From assembly GCA_008360955.1 (NCBI GenBank), contig LUCM01001813.1, positions 139,635 through 203,634 on the forward strand: DNA of 64,000 nucleotides, written 5' to 3'. Source of the stretch: Fasciolopsis buskii. Taxonomy: Eukaryota > Platyhelminthes > Trematoda > Plagiorchiida > Fasciolidae. The notes below the pieces were generated by a model, which was not told where the DNA came from, searched no databases, and saw nothing but the letters and a program-made list of their open reading frames with translations. Below, piece after piece: positions 12,801 through 25,988 of the stretch; position 1 is the first letter of the stretch, and every line of letters begins with the position of its first letter. Made by a program: the position numbers and the translations under genes.

Positions 12801-13944
12801 CAACAGGGCTTTCTCAGCAAAGGCTGTTCGAAACGCGTCGTTTGAGATCATTTTGGGAGGACAATAGCCCACCCGGAGCCTGAGACACTCACTCCCGAGC
12901 ATGCTGAAGCCTCTGGGAGCTAGTAAGTTTCGACATTGCTTTGCCACTTCATATTCCTACCGGTTGCTTTTGCGCTTTAATTCCAAACCAACAGTCACCA
13001 AAGCCTTTGGAAAACTGACAAGTTTGCGTGATTTTAAAAATCACTAACTATTTGTAGCTAGTGACCCGAAGCATCTGTATTGTCTGATTAGTGCGTGAGT
13101 TCGAAGTCTATTTTGAGCGATTCAACTTGAAGAAGTCAAATATGTATATTTTAGCATCAGTCAGAAATCTTCGATTCACAGTTAGCCAAAAGCTGTTGCT
13201 ACAGCCGACTAGAAGAGGTAAACCTGACGAGATCGATAACTGTATGATTGATAGGAACACGAAAGCAGATTGATCTTTGAAACTCATCCAGGAGGTCAAA
13301 CTCGAGAGATCCCATCCGTGTGTCATGAATCAACGTGTCCACTAAGCCACTTTCCTTTCAGGGAAATGTTGTGAGTTTTGCGTTTTCTGGAAGACCAGAT
13401 TTCACGCGGCAATAAGAAAGAATGTTTCCAATGAGCTCGGCTTATTAAAATGACTGGTTTGTCACCATCAACTATCCTCCTTTACAAAAGGGCGGTTTTT
13501 TATATCAGAGTTCTCATCGCAGCTTCGAACTAATACAACAACGGAAGAAATGACCATACATTAGTGAATAACGGCGACAGGAAATGTGGTTTGATTTTCG
13601 GATGTGCGTGCTAAAATTGGTTTTGCAAACTCTGAACGGAACCAATGAGAGAGAACGAATGTTAACTTCATTTTACAGCACTTAGTTTGCTTGAGTAGGT
13701 CAAGCGGCTAACGTTTTTGTTTCTGCTAAGCGTGGGCAAAACGCCTAGTTGTTGTTTTCAGGTTTCGGCATTTTGATCAAATCCTGCTGGTTGTTACTAT
13801 GCTCTGTTATTTCAGCATCCTCGACACTGGGCTTCTGTTTTATCAAGTCACTCAACAGAATCTAACCGAACAGTCGTGCAAACATAACAGTAACTAAGTT
13901 AGTCAGTGTGGTTACTGATTGCAATCACGATTCGTCAGATTGCA

Positions 13945-14035
13945 TTATGCGTATGTGTACATACGTACCCACGCAGTGTATGTATTTTTGTATGTGTGCA
14001 TGCGTGTATGCGTGCATGTGTGCACGCGCATGTGT
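13945..14035. repeat. TG-rich imperfect microsatellite (TGTATG/TGCATGCG units)
   Basis: Alternating purine-pyrimidine tract built from TGTA, TGCA and TGCG units, directly upstream of an old short-repeat copy. An apparent plus-strand open frame across it (13919-14266) is a product of this repeat and the adjacent element. Confidence 0.8.
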
Positions 14036-14039
14036 GGTG

Positions 14040-14331
14040 GGACTAGTTTTTTTAAGATCGCTTTTCAAAGATGGCTAGGTGGAACACCATGTGGTGAGCT
14101 TCAACAAGCCGTTGGGGTCCTACCCGATAGCGCAATGGCTAAGGCGTTCGACCCAGAATCGTTCGTCCAGGGTTCACACCCCATTTCGGGATGTGCACTG
14201 CTGATGAGTACCAACAAGGATGAAACAGCTGTGCAGTTCTTCCATGGGTTCTTAATGGTCACTTGAGCGGTAATATCACTTAGTAAATTGTTTCATGAAA
14301 ACGTTATATTTCCTACTACTAACACATACAA
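14040..14331 (+). mobile_element. Old copy of tRNA-headed, hammerhead-bearing short repeat
   Basis: It aligns by eye with the copies at 35.7 and 48.4 kb. The shared stretches are the tRNA-like head with TAGCGCAATGGCTAAGGCG (A box) and AGGGTTCACACCCC (B box), then the ribozyme core, then TTCTTAATGGT...GTTTCATGAAAAC and the tail ending CTACTACTAACACATA. It differs from them at many sites, so it is older. It sits in the large SLC26 intron, antisense to the gene. Confidence 0.82.
14195..14239 (+). ncRNA. Hammerhead ribozyme motif, probably inactive
   Basis: Order of parts: stem I strand GCACTG (14195-14200), core CTGATGA (14201-14207), stem II GTACC/GGAT, core GAAA (14222-14225), short stem III ACAGCTGT, then GTG where a cleavable NUH triplet is needed. 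The returning stem I strand is CAGTTC, only partly complementary. The 10.1/11.1 pair is G-U, unlike the U-U of the other copies. The G at the cleavage position should block self-cleavage. Confidence 0.7.
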
Positions 14332-17300
14332 AGATGAATATATCAGCTCACCGGTCATTGGTACTTACAGTTTCCTTGGGATGCGCTTGTGACAACTTTG
14401 TCCAAGAATTCTCCCGTCAGCAGGCTAACCACAGCAATAGTACCTGTTTCAAAACACGTAAGGGAGAAATAATCGGGGTGGAATAAACTATGGCAGCTTT
14501 ATATGGATTATCCAGATGGTTTTGATTTGGTACAAACTACTATTTACTACTCATATCATACATCGACCAATTATTGCCTCCGCCATCCTGTTCATGCTTA
14601 TTACATCGTTTGTGGTCGGCAAATCGATTGACACGCGGCCATTTGGACTTACCAATGTTTCACTGTAACTATTAAACCATGTCGTTTTCGTGCACAGAAA
14701 AATCGATTTTTCACCTTGAAAACAGACTTCATTTCGGTTTTGATGTTTTATCCCAATCTTATTTTGAATACAGATCCACTGTTTAGCAAGAAATCGAACT
14801 GTTCACAACAGATCGTTTATTTTTACAAATACAGGAAATCACAGAAACCTCTGGCAACACTCTGAAGATGATAACCCGTAGATGCTGAAATCTTTATGAC
14901 CGAAACTCCACACTCAACGATTCCGAAGCTTAGATGATTCTAGGATTCATTCACAAATAACTGTACACATTGAACCGAAACGACAGAACATCATATTGCT
15001 AACAGCAAGGCGTGTTCGACATCCGTACCTAAGTTTCAGTCATCCCGAGACAGGGAAAGTTTAACAGGTAAATGGTTTTAAATGAAGGCCTGTCCCTGGA
15101 CATACTGCATCTGCTTTGCTCGCCAAGATAAAGTTAAGCAAGCAATAAAAGGGAAGCTTCTTTGTCCATTACCTGTTCGTACGATGTCGTACAGCTAATG
15201 TCAAAACAACTGTGATGGGCTACCACTTGAAATCCACTCTTCTTTTTGTTTGACAATGCGTCCCGTTGATGACTGTTGAACACAAAATATAAATAACTAT
15301 GTGAAAGTTCAGAAATTTCTAACAAACATCTATTCGCTAAATAATGATTGCATAAATTACGTTGGCTTTATGCACGTTCGAGCATGTGTGCCTGCGTGCA
15401 CGAGTTTCGAACCTGGAGGGCGATTATCAGTCACTGAACGGTAGATATATGGAAAGAAATCAGCTAAGCAGACCCCTGAGAAACATTGATCTGCCGATCG
15501 CGGTCAGGCTTGATAGGATCACTGAAGCTAGGCGAACTTATCTATTTATTTTGGGTGAAACGACAGCTAAGGAAACTTCGAAAAAGCATGGTTTTAAACT
15601 GTCCCTGGGGAATGGGCCAAGCTTCATCGTTGATAAACTAATGGATTTAAAAATTGGATCATCTGGTTATGAGCAGAAACATGGCTGGTCGAAAGCCTTC
15701 ACCAGGTCAACTCCTTCACGTGTGGTCGTGTCAATGTCGCGTTCAGGAGTTGTATCGACACTACTTTCAAGTAGTATTCTGAAACAGTCAGAAGAAAATA
15801 AAGTTGTAAACAAACAAGGTAGACTGCAGAAAAAAGCTACTCGGTACAATCAAGAAAATGTTTATAGAATCTGGATGAGTAAAAATTGGAATACCTCAAG
15901 TGCGATATGTCAATAATTGATCAAATACACCAATGCGACATGTTTGTTCGCCTTCAGTTTGTTTTGAAATCTCTGCGATAAACGAAATGTTTGCCAGAGA
16001 GCGAACAGGATAAACTAATGGTCACCTTCTCTTTGCTGCCGGCAGATGCCTGACGAAAACTTCGTGTTTCGTGTTAATGAGCGGTTTTTCAGTTTTTTAA
16101 ATACTACCAAGTTTAGTACCTTTTGGTCTCCGGATTTGCGATCGGTACAAGATCGTTGTCTTGGTAGTGTTCCTGGCGTGGTGACAAAAGATTCAAGACA
16201 CAAGCATAAAGCTCAAAGACAAGAATTTAGTGAAAGTCATAAACATGAGTCTAGACGAACACCTTTTTTTGAATCCATTATCAATGCTTAACAAAGCTTG
16301 TTTATCTTTTTCAAGCACCGATCAGACGTAAATAAGATCGTCCGAGCAGCAAAAGTAGAAAGAAGTACCCGTCGCGCACATACATCAGGTCAGCCGACAT
16401 GAGAGGCCAAGCCTGGGCAACTCAACCACAAGACAGTTGTTTTGGGGGGAGGGTAGATAAGGAAGGAAGAACTCACCGAGGAGTTCTTATCTGAAACTAT
16501 TTCTAATCAGCAAAACAACTATCTGCATATTGTTTTCACGGGTTTTGAAAAAAATGGGGCGAGCAGTCTGATAGAATTGGTCCACTTCCTTGAAATTCTT
16601 GCACCGTATGACGTGTTGTTTGAGTTTTGGCCGACAGCTCACAGCTCTTTTGTCGTAATTCTGCGTTTGTGTGTTACCCCTCTTTCTAGAAAGATGCTTT
16701 GTTCCAGTGGCATATGGTGGACAAGCACATTTCGGTGGCATGAATAAGCATGGGATAATGGAACTCAAAGTCACATTGGCATACCAAGCATTTAGCGGAA
16801 ATGAATTGGACGAGCGAAACATGTGCAGTACTTGCTCAAAGTTTGGCTTCCTTCGCATGGGTTGTTCTCTGAGGCAAGTGCCAGTTAGAAAACGGATCCG
16901 CTTGGCCACCTTATGGCAAGGTCAAAGGTTGAGAGAATTGTAAACGGTGGACTGGTTTGAGTATGCTTCCGGGTTGATGAGATTCTCCAAGTGGATGGCT
17001 GGATACACTAGGATATAAGGCTGAACACCACAGTCATTGGTGCACTTGTAAACGGCTCAAAGAAGCATGTTTTTCGGACTTGAATCATTCGTCAGGCGAC
17101 AGGTTTCCTATTTTTTAAGCTGCTTATCTGAAATCATGCAAACTTGATTTATAATAAAAAGGGAGCTGGAAATTCCGTTACATCGACTATCAGTTTAAAA
17201 ATGTTTGACTGGAATGAATGAAAAGGGATGCACAAAAATAGTCCGATATACAGCGTTAGCCGACGATTTCCACCTGATCAAACAAGCTTTGGGCCTCAGG

Positions 17301-20300
17301 AACAGTGTTTTCAACTTCCCCAAATGTTTAGCGCTCAAGTTATTGATATCAACTGACCCCTTATTCCAGCTTTCATTTATGAAGTTATCAGTATTTATAC
17401 ATGTTCAATTTTTATATTTGCTGCACTATTTCCTTTGCCAAGAGGTGTGTGTGGATAAACCTTTGCGGGACGTACAGTTTTGCGTCCAAATGCAGTGGAT
17501 TTGGAATGCAGAAAGGCAAATGTGGAACCAAACTTAGCGTAGATTATGCTTACGTTTGAAGGGAAAAGATTTTTGAGGAAAGTATACCAACTGTTCGACA
17601 AAATATGCTACAACAATGTCTTCAATTTTGTCAACGGGGTCTCATTATCTGACACTGTTATTGATTGGTTTGAGGCTCTATCTAAGGTTAAAGTACCAAT
17701 GACTTATGTTTTTCAGTCACGTTAGTCTCGCGGTTGCACTTAGCAGCTTCATTCCGCATGTAAACACCGACGCCTCTCTTTAATTCATCCATCTTGCTTC
17801 CAACTTAGGTTTATTGTTTACCTGTTTCTGTCATGACTGATTAGATGATAATCAGTCTATGTTGAAATTTGTTCACCCACTTTAGAAAACCAGCATTACT
17901 CAAATTGTGAAGGAAATCGATCATGAATCGATGCCTGGAAGTCCGTTGAAGCCGACATATCTCGAGTGAATTAGGTGAGCCCGAGATCACGGTTGGGAAC
18001 AGCTGCCTTTCAGCTACAATTCGACGGATAGATTCAAAGTGCTCTGGTTTTTGTGACACGTTTAAAGATCATCCGCGGCGACTGTTATGTTGAATACTAA
18101 AGAAGAGACAATAAATCCGAGAGACTTAAGATTATCGGGAAATCAGAAGTGGCCCAAACCGAGACGAAATTTATTTGTTTCAACATATTCTTCGAAATTT
18201 AACTGCAGACGAGTATTTTTATTTATCTAAAATGGTCATTCCTCTAAAGTGTTGTAATTACACAATATGGAACTCTTTCGCCTAAGTCAAGCACCGAAGA
18301 TAGAAGATCGAGACAACGTCATACACTCACTTCTGCCAGTTCTCTCTAATATTGTCCTAGTTAATTAGATACGCTTTGAAGCACATTTGTTTCTTTGACT
18401 AATTTGACTGAATAAACTGTAGAATGACAATACCTCAACTGTTGACAATTCCATGTGGCATTACAAAGAATCGTCTTTTTCAAATTCGATCAAAATGCAC
18501 TCGGTAGGTGGCTTGTTTCGCCCGTCCGTGATAATAACTCACACCTTGAAATGGATTTGTAAGGGAGAAGTTGTGTGGTTCACAGAAAGGCATTTTAATA
18601 TTGTTGCTAAATGAATGACACCAAAGTCGGTTTCAACATTCCTGCAACAGCTTTGTTCCCAGTAGACAACATTCAGAGGATCTGCGAGGGCCAAGATATT
18701 ATCTGTCTGAAGGGTTTTAATGCGGAAACTTGTTGCCAGGCCTGTGCTATTGTCATCTGGATGTCCATTAAGCCGCTATCACAAAAGGTTTTAGGTGTTC
18801 TCAGCAACCTGTTTCCATCAAAGTAACGCGATGAAGTTCCACTTTCGTCTTTTGTTTTCGCGCGTGCCCAGAGCTTCAACGAGCATAACGAAATGGGCTT
18901 TTGCGATTGCTCCTCAATTTGATAGGTCAGAATTCTAAGTTGCATTGGACTGAATTATTTCAACGAATCACCTAGTCATCAGTGGAACTGATATTATAAT
19001 GAATTACCAAGTTCAACAAGCTCACCGGCCAGGGGATTGCGTAAACTTACCAAAATTACCAAACTAACCAGGGTTCGTGGGTTCTTGTCGAATTCATTGC
19101 ATTTAGCATTCAATGAGGAAAGTTTGAATAGCAGTATTTAAATAGCAAGCCATAAATTGCCAAAATCATTCATCGACTTGAGCAACAATATGAGGAGTTT
19201 GGTGTCACGTCATCCACTTCGCCAGTATACGTAACAAACGAAGTCGATGTCACCCCAAAGTTCCAACCAAAAGCTCAAAATCGAGCAAATATGAACTGCA
19301 GAGTCGAGGTAATGTACCAATGAATACGGCGTTCCGGTGTTTTCTGTTGCTTATTTCTAGACAAATATAACTAGCTTCAGACCTCATCGTTTCATATGCT
19401 CTAACGAAATGCATAGTTTTATGCCAGTTTTCCCTTCAAAAATACCAATAAAAGAGCACACAGCTACCTATTAGTGTGGGACTGATTTCTATTAGCTGCC
19501 TGCAAGCAATCAAAACGTGCGTGAGTTACTATCGAATCATTAACTTTTGGTTTCTCTATTCGGCAAGTAACGTGAGAAAATTGGCTTTTCTTGAAAATGT
19601 CCAGACCGCAGGTACAAATGCATATGGTTAAACCGTGATCAGACTCAACCGTTTTCAGATGGTCAACTGACCTATGCACATTTTGTAAACTGTCTTTCGG
19701 TAGTCGGGACTGAACGCAAAGATCATATGGTGTCATTGTCTGAATCTAAGGTCAAATAAAATACCAACAGTTCTTCACCGCCTCCTAGTTCTACAATAGT
19801 AGCTATTGTTTTGGCCTAATGAATGATATGATTGTTAGACGGTATCTCTAATCATTCCACACTCAAACCCCGAGGATATAACTTACTCCTGATCTAGAAA
19901 CAGATTCTATCTGATATTAAACCTTTATTTGGACAAGACTGTTTGTGCACAAACCGAAATGCCTAACAATCGACGGGACGGGGACCAACCCGAAGGAGGT
20001 TTGACAATGTGCTGAATACATCGAAATCTTTATTCCTATCAAATTTTCTTTCTTTACTGTGACAAACGAATACCACAGAACAATTGATCTGCACCGCAAT
20101 TGAAGAGCTCTACACCGAGGCACAAGAGTAAACGATCACATATAAAGAAATTTCAAAGGAAAACCGAAAATGGCAATGTCTTGGTTCTTTTACTTGAATA
20201 CCTTCCGCTCCTTGGACATGAGTTGATAATTTTGCCTTTCTTTAGATGCCTTTCAGAGGAAATCTCTCCGTTCTATGGGTCATTACGTCATCTATGTTCA

Positions 20301-21194
20301 CAAACGTACGTTAGCCTCAAATGGACTGGATGCCAAAGAAGAGTTCAACATACGGGAGCACTTGGCGCACCTTGTCAGTTCATTTAATGTGTGCTCTAAC
20401 CACCAACACTCAAATAAGTCTTTTTGTGTCTAGAAAAGTCCCGGGATAAAAGGACAAAACTTCCAAGCTACCGATTCATTAAAATTCGTCAATCGAATGC
20501 TACTGTTCATTTCCTCATGTCTCGGCGTGAGCAGACAGTGTGTTCCAACTGAAAATCTCGTCAGGCTATGAGCAGAACTAGTTTGCTATTCGAAAAGTTT
20601 GCCTCTAAAAAAGCGCTGAACATCGGAACCCCGCCAAAAGAATCAATTTATCCAGGGTACACAGTGCTACTACCGTGGGACTGATAGTAATGGGAATGCG
20701 CAGCTGTAAAAGTGGAGAAGGGCAAAATGAAACAGCAGTCCATGTTATGTAGATTGCAGAGCATGATCCCCGGGCGTGATTTAGTGGTTCGTTAACTGTG
20801 AAAATCGTACCAGTGTACCTTTTTCCATTACTCAGATTAGCACTCTTATCGAAGTGAATCGACAAACCTAATAGGCAAATCTTCGCAAATGCTATGTTAT
20901 TACATCGATATCGCAACTATTGCTTTTACTAGTACTACTTACATTACTGCTACTAAAGTGATTAATAATTATAAAGTTTAGGAAACTGAATAAAACAATT
21001 CACTTGGATGATGTTCTGTTGAAAATGTCACCTGGCAAATTGCAAACTTCTGCTTTCACCTAGGCAGTTTATTTTGCACATGTGCGGAACGAGGACTCCC
21101 TTCCCAACTGTGGAACCATATCACCGCAAAATATATGCAGATCTAAATTTTGTTCCATGGTTTAGGAGCAGAAGAGAAGGGTAAGTCAACTCAC

Positions 21195-21305
21195 CCATGG
21201 AGACGTGCCGAGATGTCCCGAAAAAGAAGTATACCAGTGGAGGAAAGAATGATGTGTACAACCCGTAGACCGGTGGAAGTGTGGCCAGCATTGCATAAGC
21301 CATAC
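21195..21305 (-). CDS. SLC26A: SLC26 anion exchanger, exon 2 (SLC26 signature)
   Basis: The exon is 111 bases, entering and leaving in phase 1. The acceptor is TCTATCTAG at 21306 onward and the donor GTGAGT at 21189-21194. Joined to exon 1 it completes Gly and reads [20 protein letters not shown] then [16 protein letters not shown]. The PPVYGLYTS ... Y-x-x-x-GTSRH pattern is the classical SLC26/sulfate-permease signature lining the anion pathway, and GMAYA is the highly conserved substrate-site region of helices 1-3. No stop or frameshift is present. Confidence 0.95.
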
Positions 21306-21794
21306 CTAGATAGAGAAATGACAAAACAATTTAGCCTATCGGAGTTCGGACTAGTGACAAGTTTATCAGACAATATGTAAAAACCATGGAACCTACACAA
21401 TTTCCCTCGCTTTGAACAGACATAGCCAGAATATAATTTTTGTACAGTAAATTCCAGGGAAATAACAGATAAACGCTCAAAAATGTTTTTATTCTGTCAG
21501 AAAAGCTATTTCTATATCGATTCAACCAGACGAGGATATAAAAATTCATTGATGTTGATAAATTAGATTCCATTTGCGGGGATAGTTGATTCCGGCAGGT
21601 CGTTGTAACCGGGCATCTTTAATTGCACTGCAATTCTCTGGGGATATCACGTCAACAAAGACGATGATCCATAGTGTTTAAGTGCATATATCCACGCTCA
21701 GGATGAATACGCAAAGGCAAACGAAAATTTTCACTAGATTCATCAGATTGGAGACTTAGCAGTATGGACTTATAGAAGCAATCCAACCGCGAAA

Positions 21795-21900
21795 GTTATT
21801 TCGTCTTGGTGGGATTCGAACCCATGCATAGAGGGAGTCCACGCATTTGTATTGTGTGTGCTACATGAGTCAAGCTACGAAGCCATGCTGAAAGATGTTC
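21795..21900 (-). mobile_element. tRNA-derived short element (SINE-like), degenerate
   Basis: On the minus strand the sequence ATGGGTTCGAATCCCACC is a near-perfect B box with a T-arm-like hairpin, and TGGCTTCGTAGCTTGACTC about 60 bases upstream resembles an A box. The spacing is too long and the arms too poor for a functional tRNA, so a tRNA-derived retroposon is the better reading. Confidence 0.5.
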
Positions 21901-22140
21901 GGGCGTCCCACTCAAGGGTGATGGTTACCGACTCAAATTGTGCAAGTGAGTGGCATCTGCCGGGTTAAACTTCAAACAACTTTGGACCGTCAGGGCAGGA
22001 TTTTTCCATGAATCAAGTAGCATCCGTTAGTTCGAACTCACGGGCACAATTGGCTGCCAAGTTCGGTTTGGAATTTTGGTAGACTTCGAATTGGCCCGGT
22101 AACTACTGATTCTTAAGTGAAATGCCAGAATACTTCTTGC

Positions 22141-22265
22141 AGTGTTATCGTGGCTCAGCTGGTAGACGGCACGCATTAAAAATGCATGAGTTCGAATACC
22201 GTAGTGGTTGAAGACCTTTCGCAACCAGATAAACTCTACATTTACCCAATCTGTTTGGATTATAG
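22141..22265 (+). mobile_element. tRNA-derived short element (SINE-like)
   Basis: TGGCTCAGCTGGTAGACGG is an A box, CATTAAAAATG an anticodon-arm-like hairpin, and GAGTTCGAATACC a B box, with tRNA-like spacing (about 22150-22200). The acceptor stem cannot be closed, so it is not called a tRNA gene. The unrelated sequence after it would be the element body. It lies in SLC26 intron 1. Confidence 0.6.
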
Positions 22266-24854
22266 GCGGAAAATCTTTCGTTCTAAGTTTGGGTTCTATC
22301 ATCAGAGTGCAAACACTTGCATGTTGCCAACTGTGATTCACATGACTTGATTTAAAGTAGCTTTTCAGCTGCGCACAAATATTGACGCCAGTCAATAAAC
22401 AACTAAGTGACAAACCAGTGAACCATCTCAAATGAAATGAAAGTCATTAGTCATCAGACATACCACGGATCATGTCGATTTGCTCGTTGCTTCAGGGTTG
22501 CATATAAACAGTTCTCAATATACGTGTCAGAAGCCGAATGACACAAGCAAATATTAGCCATATTACAAATCTAGACTTTCTCCCTTGGATTTGAAGAAAG
22601 TCCATAGCATTTACTGATCCCCACGTGATCCCCGGGCAACGCAGCACCATACATTCATTTGAAAGTTCTGTATAGTAATTTTGTGACAACGGAATCCCGA
22701 AGATATACTTTTACATCAAGTTTGGACGACATACGTACTTAACTAACCGTTTTTATCATTATTAGAGAGCAGAGCGCTATACATGAAAAACTAATTCTTC
22801 ACTTTGCACGATTACATTCTAGTTTTTTTGTATTTTTTCGTGGTCTTCTTAGGGAACCGGGCAAACGTATTTATTCAGTTATCGTTACGAACACAAAGTA
22901 CTGGCTTCCCGTTTCTAGACCAAATCTCCATTTGCCGGACCAATTAAAACCTCATTACAATGATTTGTCCAACCAAAACAGCATTCTGCTCCTTAAACAC
23001 AGTTTCATTTGTCTATGTGGCACTGACCACTCCACCACAGTCACATGAGCGTTCGGGTCGGGTCACCTGTCTGATTTCTAGGTGCGATAACTTCCTTGCA
23101 GTTCCATGCAATTCGAACACGACGTTTTCCACTTTGGATTTTAGTGTTAACAATTGAAAATTTCCCGTTCACCCAGACTCTTCTACTGTTCTTTTCATTG
23201 TGACTAGTTGTTTGGAAGCTGAGTGGGTGCCCCAAATGCGTGTGACCGGTTTTTTTTAAACGAGTTCTATCCAGCTGTTTTAATGTTCCGCAATCGCCAT
23301 TTCTCCGCCGTTTGGAATTTTATGCCCCGACCTGACTCGGGTTTAATTAATGCGCTCATTTGTACTCTCCGATCGGTAGATCACGGAATTGAGGTGATCC
23401 ATTTCGCTCAGCCATCATCCAGAAGTTCTCTTGAGCAAAACCGATAGCATCTCCGTTGACAGATTACTAATATGTGATTAACAAATGATGTATCACCATA
23501 TTTTAGCAATAAGGTTTGATGAATTATGCATTCTGTGTAAGATGAGGTTACGAGCTAGTGGCAGAAGTGCAAAGCTGCTTTGATCCGGTACGCGGGGTCA
23601 TGCGACGGAGAGCAGGGATCACGCTTGGGGAAACGAGATTGTTCGACATCCCGGTTAACACTAAAGTGAATGACGCAAGAGCTAAAGACCAGAGCGACTG
23701 GAAGCCAAAAACAGTGTAGGGAACTAACCTTCCGCCTAATTCTGGAGGAAGGAGAAGCCGTTTGTTTTGTGACAAGCTCAAAGGCTAACGGAGGCAGCGT
23801 TCGAAGTGAAGACCAAGGAAACGATCACGAGTCATCTCGTATGGACCTGCATAAACCATTTGATTATGACGACTAAGAGGAACTATCATGTCGATCGAGC
23901 GGAGAGCATTTTGATCGTTCTCGCTTGATTAAATGGGTCCGGCTTAAGCTTGGCCTAAAATGACCGACTGAAACCGGCAGAGTAAGGGAACGCGAATACG
24001 TGATTTTAAAGCACCGTGCTGGTTTTGATGCGTACCAAGAGCATGCCCCGAAGCTGATATGTTATATGATGGGATGAATGCGTCGATCCGGCACAATTTC
24101 GCAACCCGAAAACTCAACACGAATGGTCTAGGCAATTAGTTCTTTGTCCCTTCCGATCATGTTGAATCATTGGTTGCTGAACTGTCCCAATAGGTTTGCA
24201 ATTGAACAATCACTCCAATTTTCCTATCCACGTACAGCTAGTTTACCGTCATATGTCAGCACATCCTTGGTGGGAGTCAAATCAAAATCATTTCAATATC
24301 GGATTCAGAAAAGTGTGATCTGCTTGGACAATCGCGCAAGGCTGGCCATTGTTACTGTGGTTGAGCCACAATGTTGCATATACCAATAAAGAGGGGCAAA
24401 ACAATAGTTCGAAAAATTTCATTCAGCAAACCGTTTGAAAGTTGCCGGTTTTTCTCGTTAAAGTTGGCCCTCTGAGGAATCGAAACCCGGGCTTGATATC
24501 TTAGATTCTGAACAATATAAACGCTTGTTGATTTAATGTTGTTTGTTCTTCCCTACTGACCCTAGAAAATTAAACTATTGCATAAAGACTGAAGTGCTGT
24601 ACACGCAAAATCTCGTCCCGTCTCAGATCACAACTGTAGTATACACAGAATTTGAAAGCCTGTAAATCAGTGGAAGTCCAATTAATCCCGAATCAACCAG
24701 AAGATCATTTTCGAATACTTCTGTTCTTTATATTCAGTGATAAATGCCTAGCACTTCTGCTATCATTTAACCATTTACTGTCAAAATCAAAGTTCCAAAC
24801 AAATCCGGACTACGAAGGATGGCACGCAAAATATGGAAATTCTGACCAACCTGG

Positions 24855-25020
24855 ATAAGCACTGGTAGCGCAGTGTTAAACAACACACGAGCTTTCCGTT
24901 TGGAAATTTCGAACTCAAACCATGGATGCTTTGGAAGATATGCACTGTAGATGAGCTCTAATGAGAACAGGAAATCGAAGCTGACGCTTCTTTGGTGTAA
25001 GGTTGACCGGATGACTTGAA
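24855..25020 (+). mobile_element. Diverged SINE-like unit, related to 53036-53200
   Basis: GGTAGCGCAGTGTTAAAC resembles an A box and TTCGAACTCAAACC a B-box remnant. The downstream body shares CTCTAATGAGA-like and GGTTGACCGGATGAC blocks, in the same order and spacing, with the copy near 53.1 kb. Divergence is high. Confidence 0.45.
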
Positions 25021-25932
25021 GTTTGTGAGTGAAGGGTACAGTCCGAAGGACAAGCAGTCGAGTACGGAAATTGAGAACTGTCCATTTTTAGGACTGAAGC
25101 TCGTGCATCGTAGGAATCCAGAAGGATGCAAGGAAGATGTTAGTAAGGAACATCAAAATGTTATTTCGCAGTTTAGATGTTTGACTCCAAGATAGAAGTC
25201 ACAAGTGAATCACTGACCTATGCCCCTCTGCCTGGGATGAGCATGCAGCTGATTGTTTTTCTTTATCATTTATCTTTTTACCCCCTTTATTAGTGAAATG
25301 ACGACATACGTCGTTTTCAGGAAAGGAGCCGCGGCCAACAGAGGGCAATCAAATGAGAAAGTTGACCGGAGGTAGGCGAATTTGGATCCGCAACCTGCAC
25401 GCCCAAACTCCACGAACTTACCAGCTTGGCCACTATCTAGCCAGCGGGAATCTCCCTTGCTGAGTACGTTGGGAGGTGAGTGATAGTCAGCAGAGAATGA
25501 TAGGATTCACCATCTTCCTGGTGCTGCCACTGGTGGTCTTTTCCGTGGTCACGTTGACGATAGACCTCGGGCTTGTTACTGCGCCTAACCTGTTGGAACT
25601 TTCGGGGTTTAATTCCATTCTAATTTTCAGGACCATGGTTGCGCGTCCGCCCACCGAGTAGTTCGTCCTAGCGGCATTAAGACATGTCCCCTAGAATGCA
25701 ATCATACCTAAAGCAAGTAACACAAAAATTCGTGTGTCAGCACTTTCGAGACCATTTCAATAATTCTCCGACGGGTGTTATTTATTAACGCGACGAACTC
25801 ACGCATCAAACCAGTCTGGCGTTCCCAGTATTTTCCAGTACATTATCATGATATCTGGGATTCACACCGGGTTCGAAGGGATCGAATATACAATGGCAAA
25901 CAGGTGACTTTGTGAGCTCACGATATTACTGG

Positions 25933-25967
<35 letters not shown>

Positions 25968-25988
25968 GTAGTAGTAGTAGTAGTAGTA
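25933..25988. repeat. Compound trinucleotide microsatellite (ATT)n(AGT)n
   Basis: A pure run of about ten TTA/ATT units followed directly by about seven AGT units. The two blocks differ by one base per unit, suggesting one arose from the other by mutation and expansion. Confidence 0.95.

Larger units (their letters stand above)
6635..21194 (-). other. Large SLC26 intron (about 14.6 kb) with repeat debris
   Basis: This interval lies between the signature exon (21195) and the exon ending at 6634. It holds the Penelope GIY-YIG relic (6959-7505), an AC microsatellite (9790-9804), a TG-rich tract (13945-14035) and an old copy of the ribozyme-bearing short repeat (14040-14331). A small exon for the missing G-T-F-A-V-type segment is expected here. 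I checked exon edges by eye and found no candidate I trust. Long open frames here (for example 15362-15916 plus, 184 codons, and 16487-16909 minus, 140 codons) match no family I know and are not called. Confidence 0.7.

Noticed and set aside
13550..13640. Minus-strand TTFPVAVI as the missing SLC26 segment
   Set aside because: No suitable acceptor directly before it, wrong following residues, and a stop three codons later.
13919..14266. Plus-strand frame of 115 codons
   Set aside because: It spans the TG-rich microsatellite and the short-repeat copy; no protein motif.
15362..15916. Plus-strand frame of 184 codons inside the SLC26 intron
   Set aside because: Longest non-TE frame, but no recognised domain, no clear splice sites and composition like the surroundings; too uncertain to call.
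22027..22431. Minus-strand frame of 134 codons
   Set aside because: It lies over a tRNA-derived short element on the opposite strand and matches no family.
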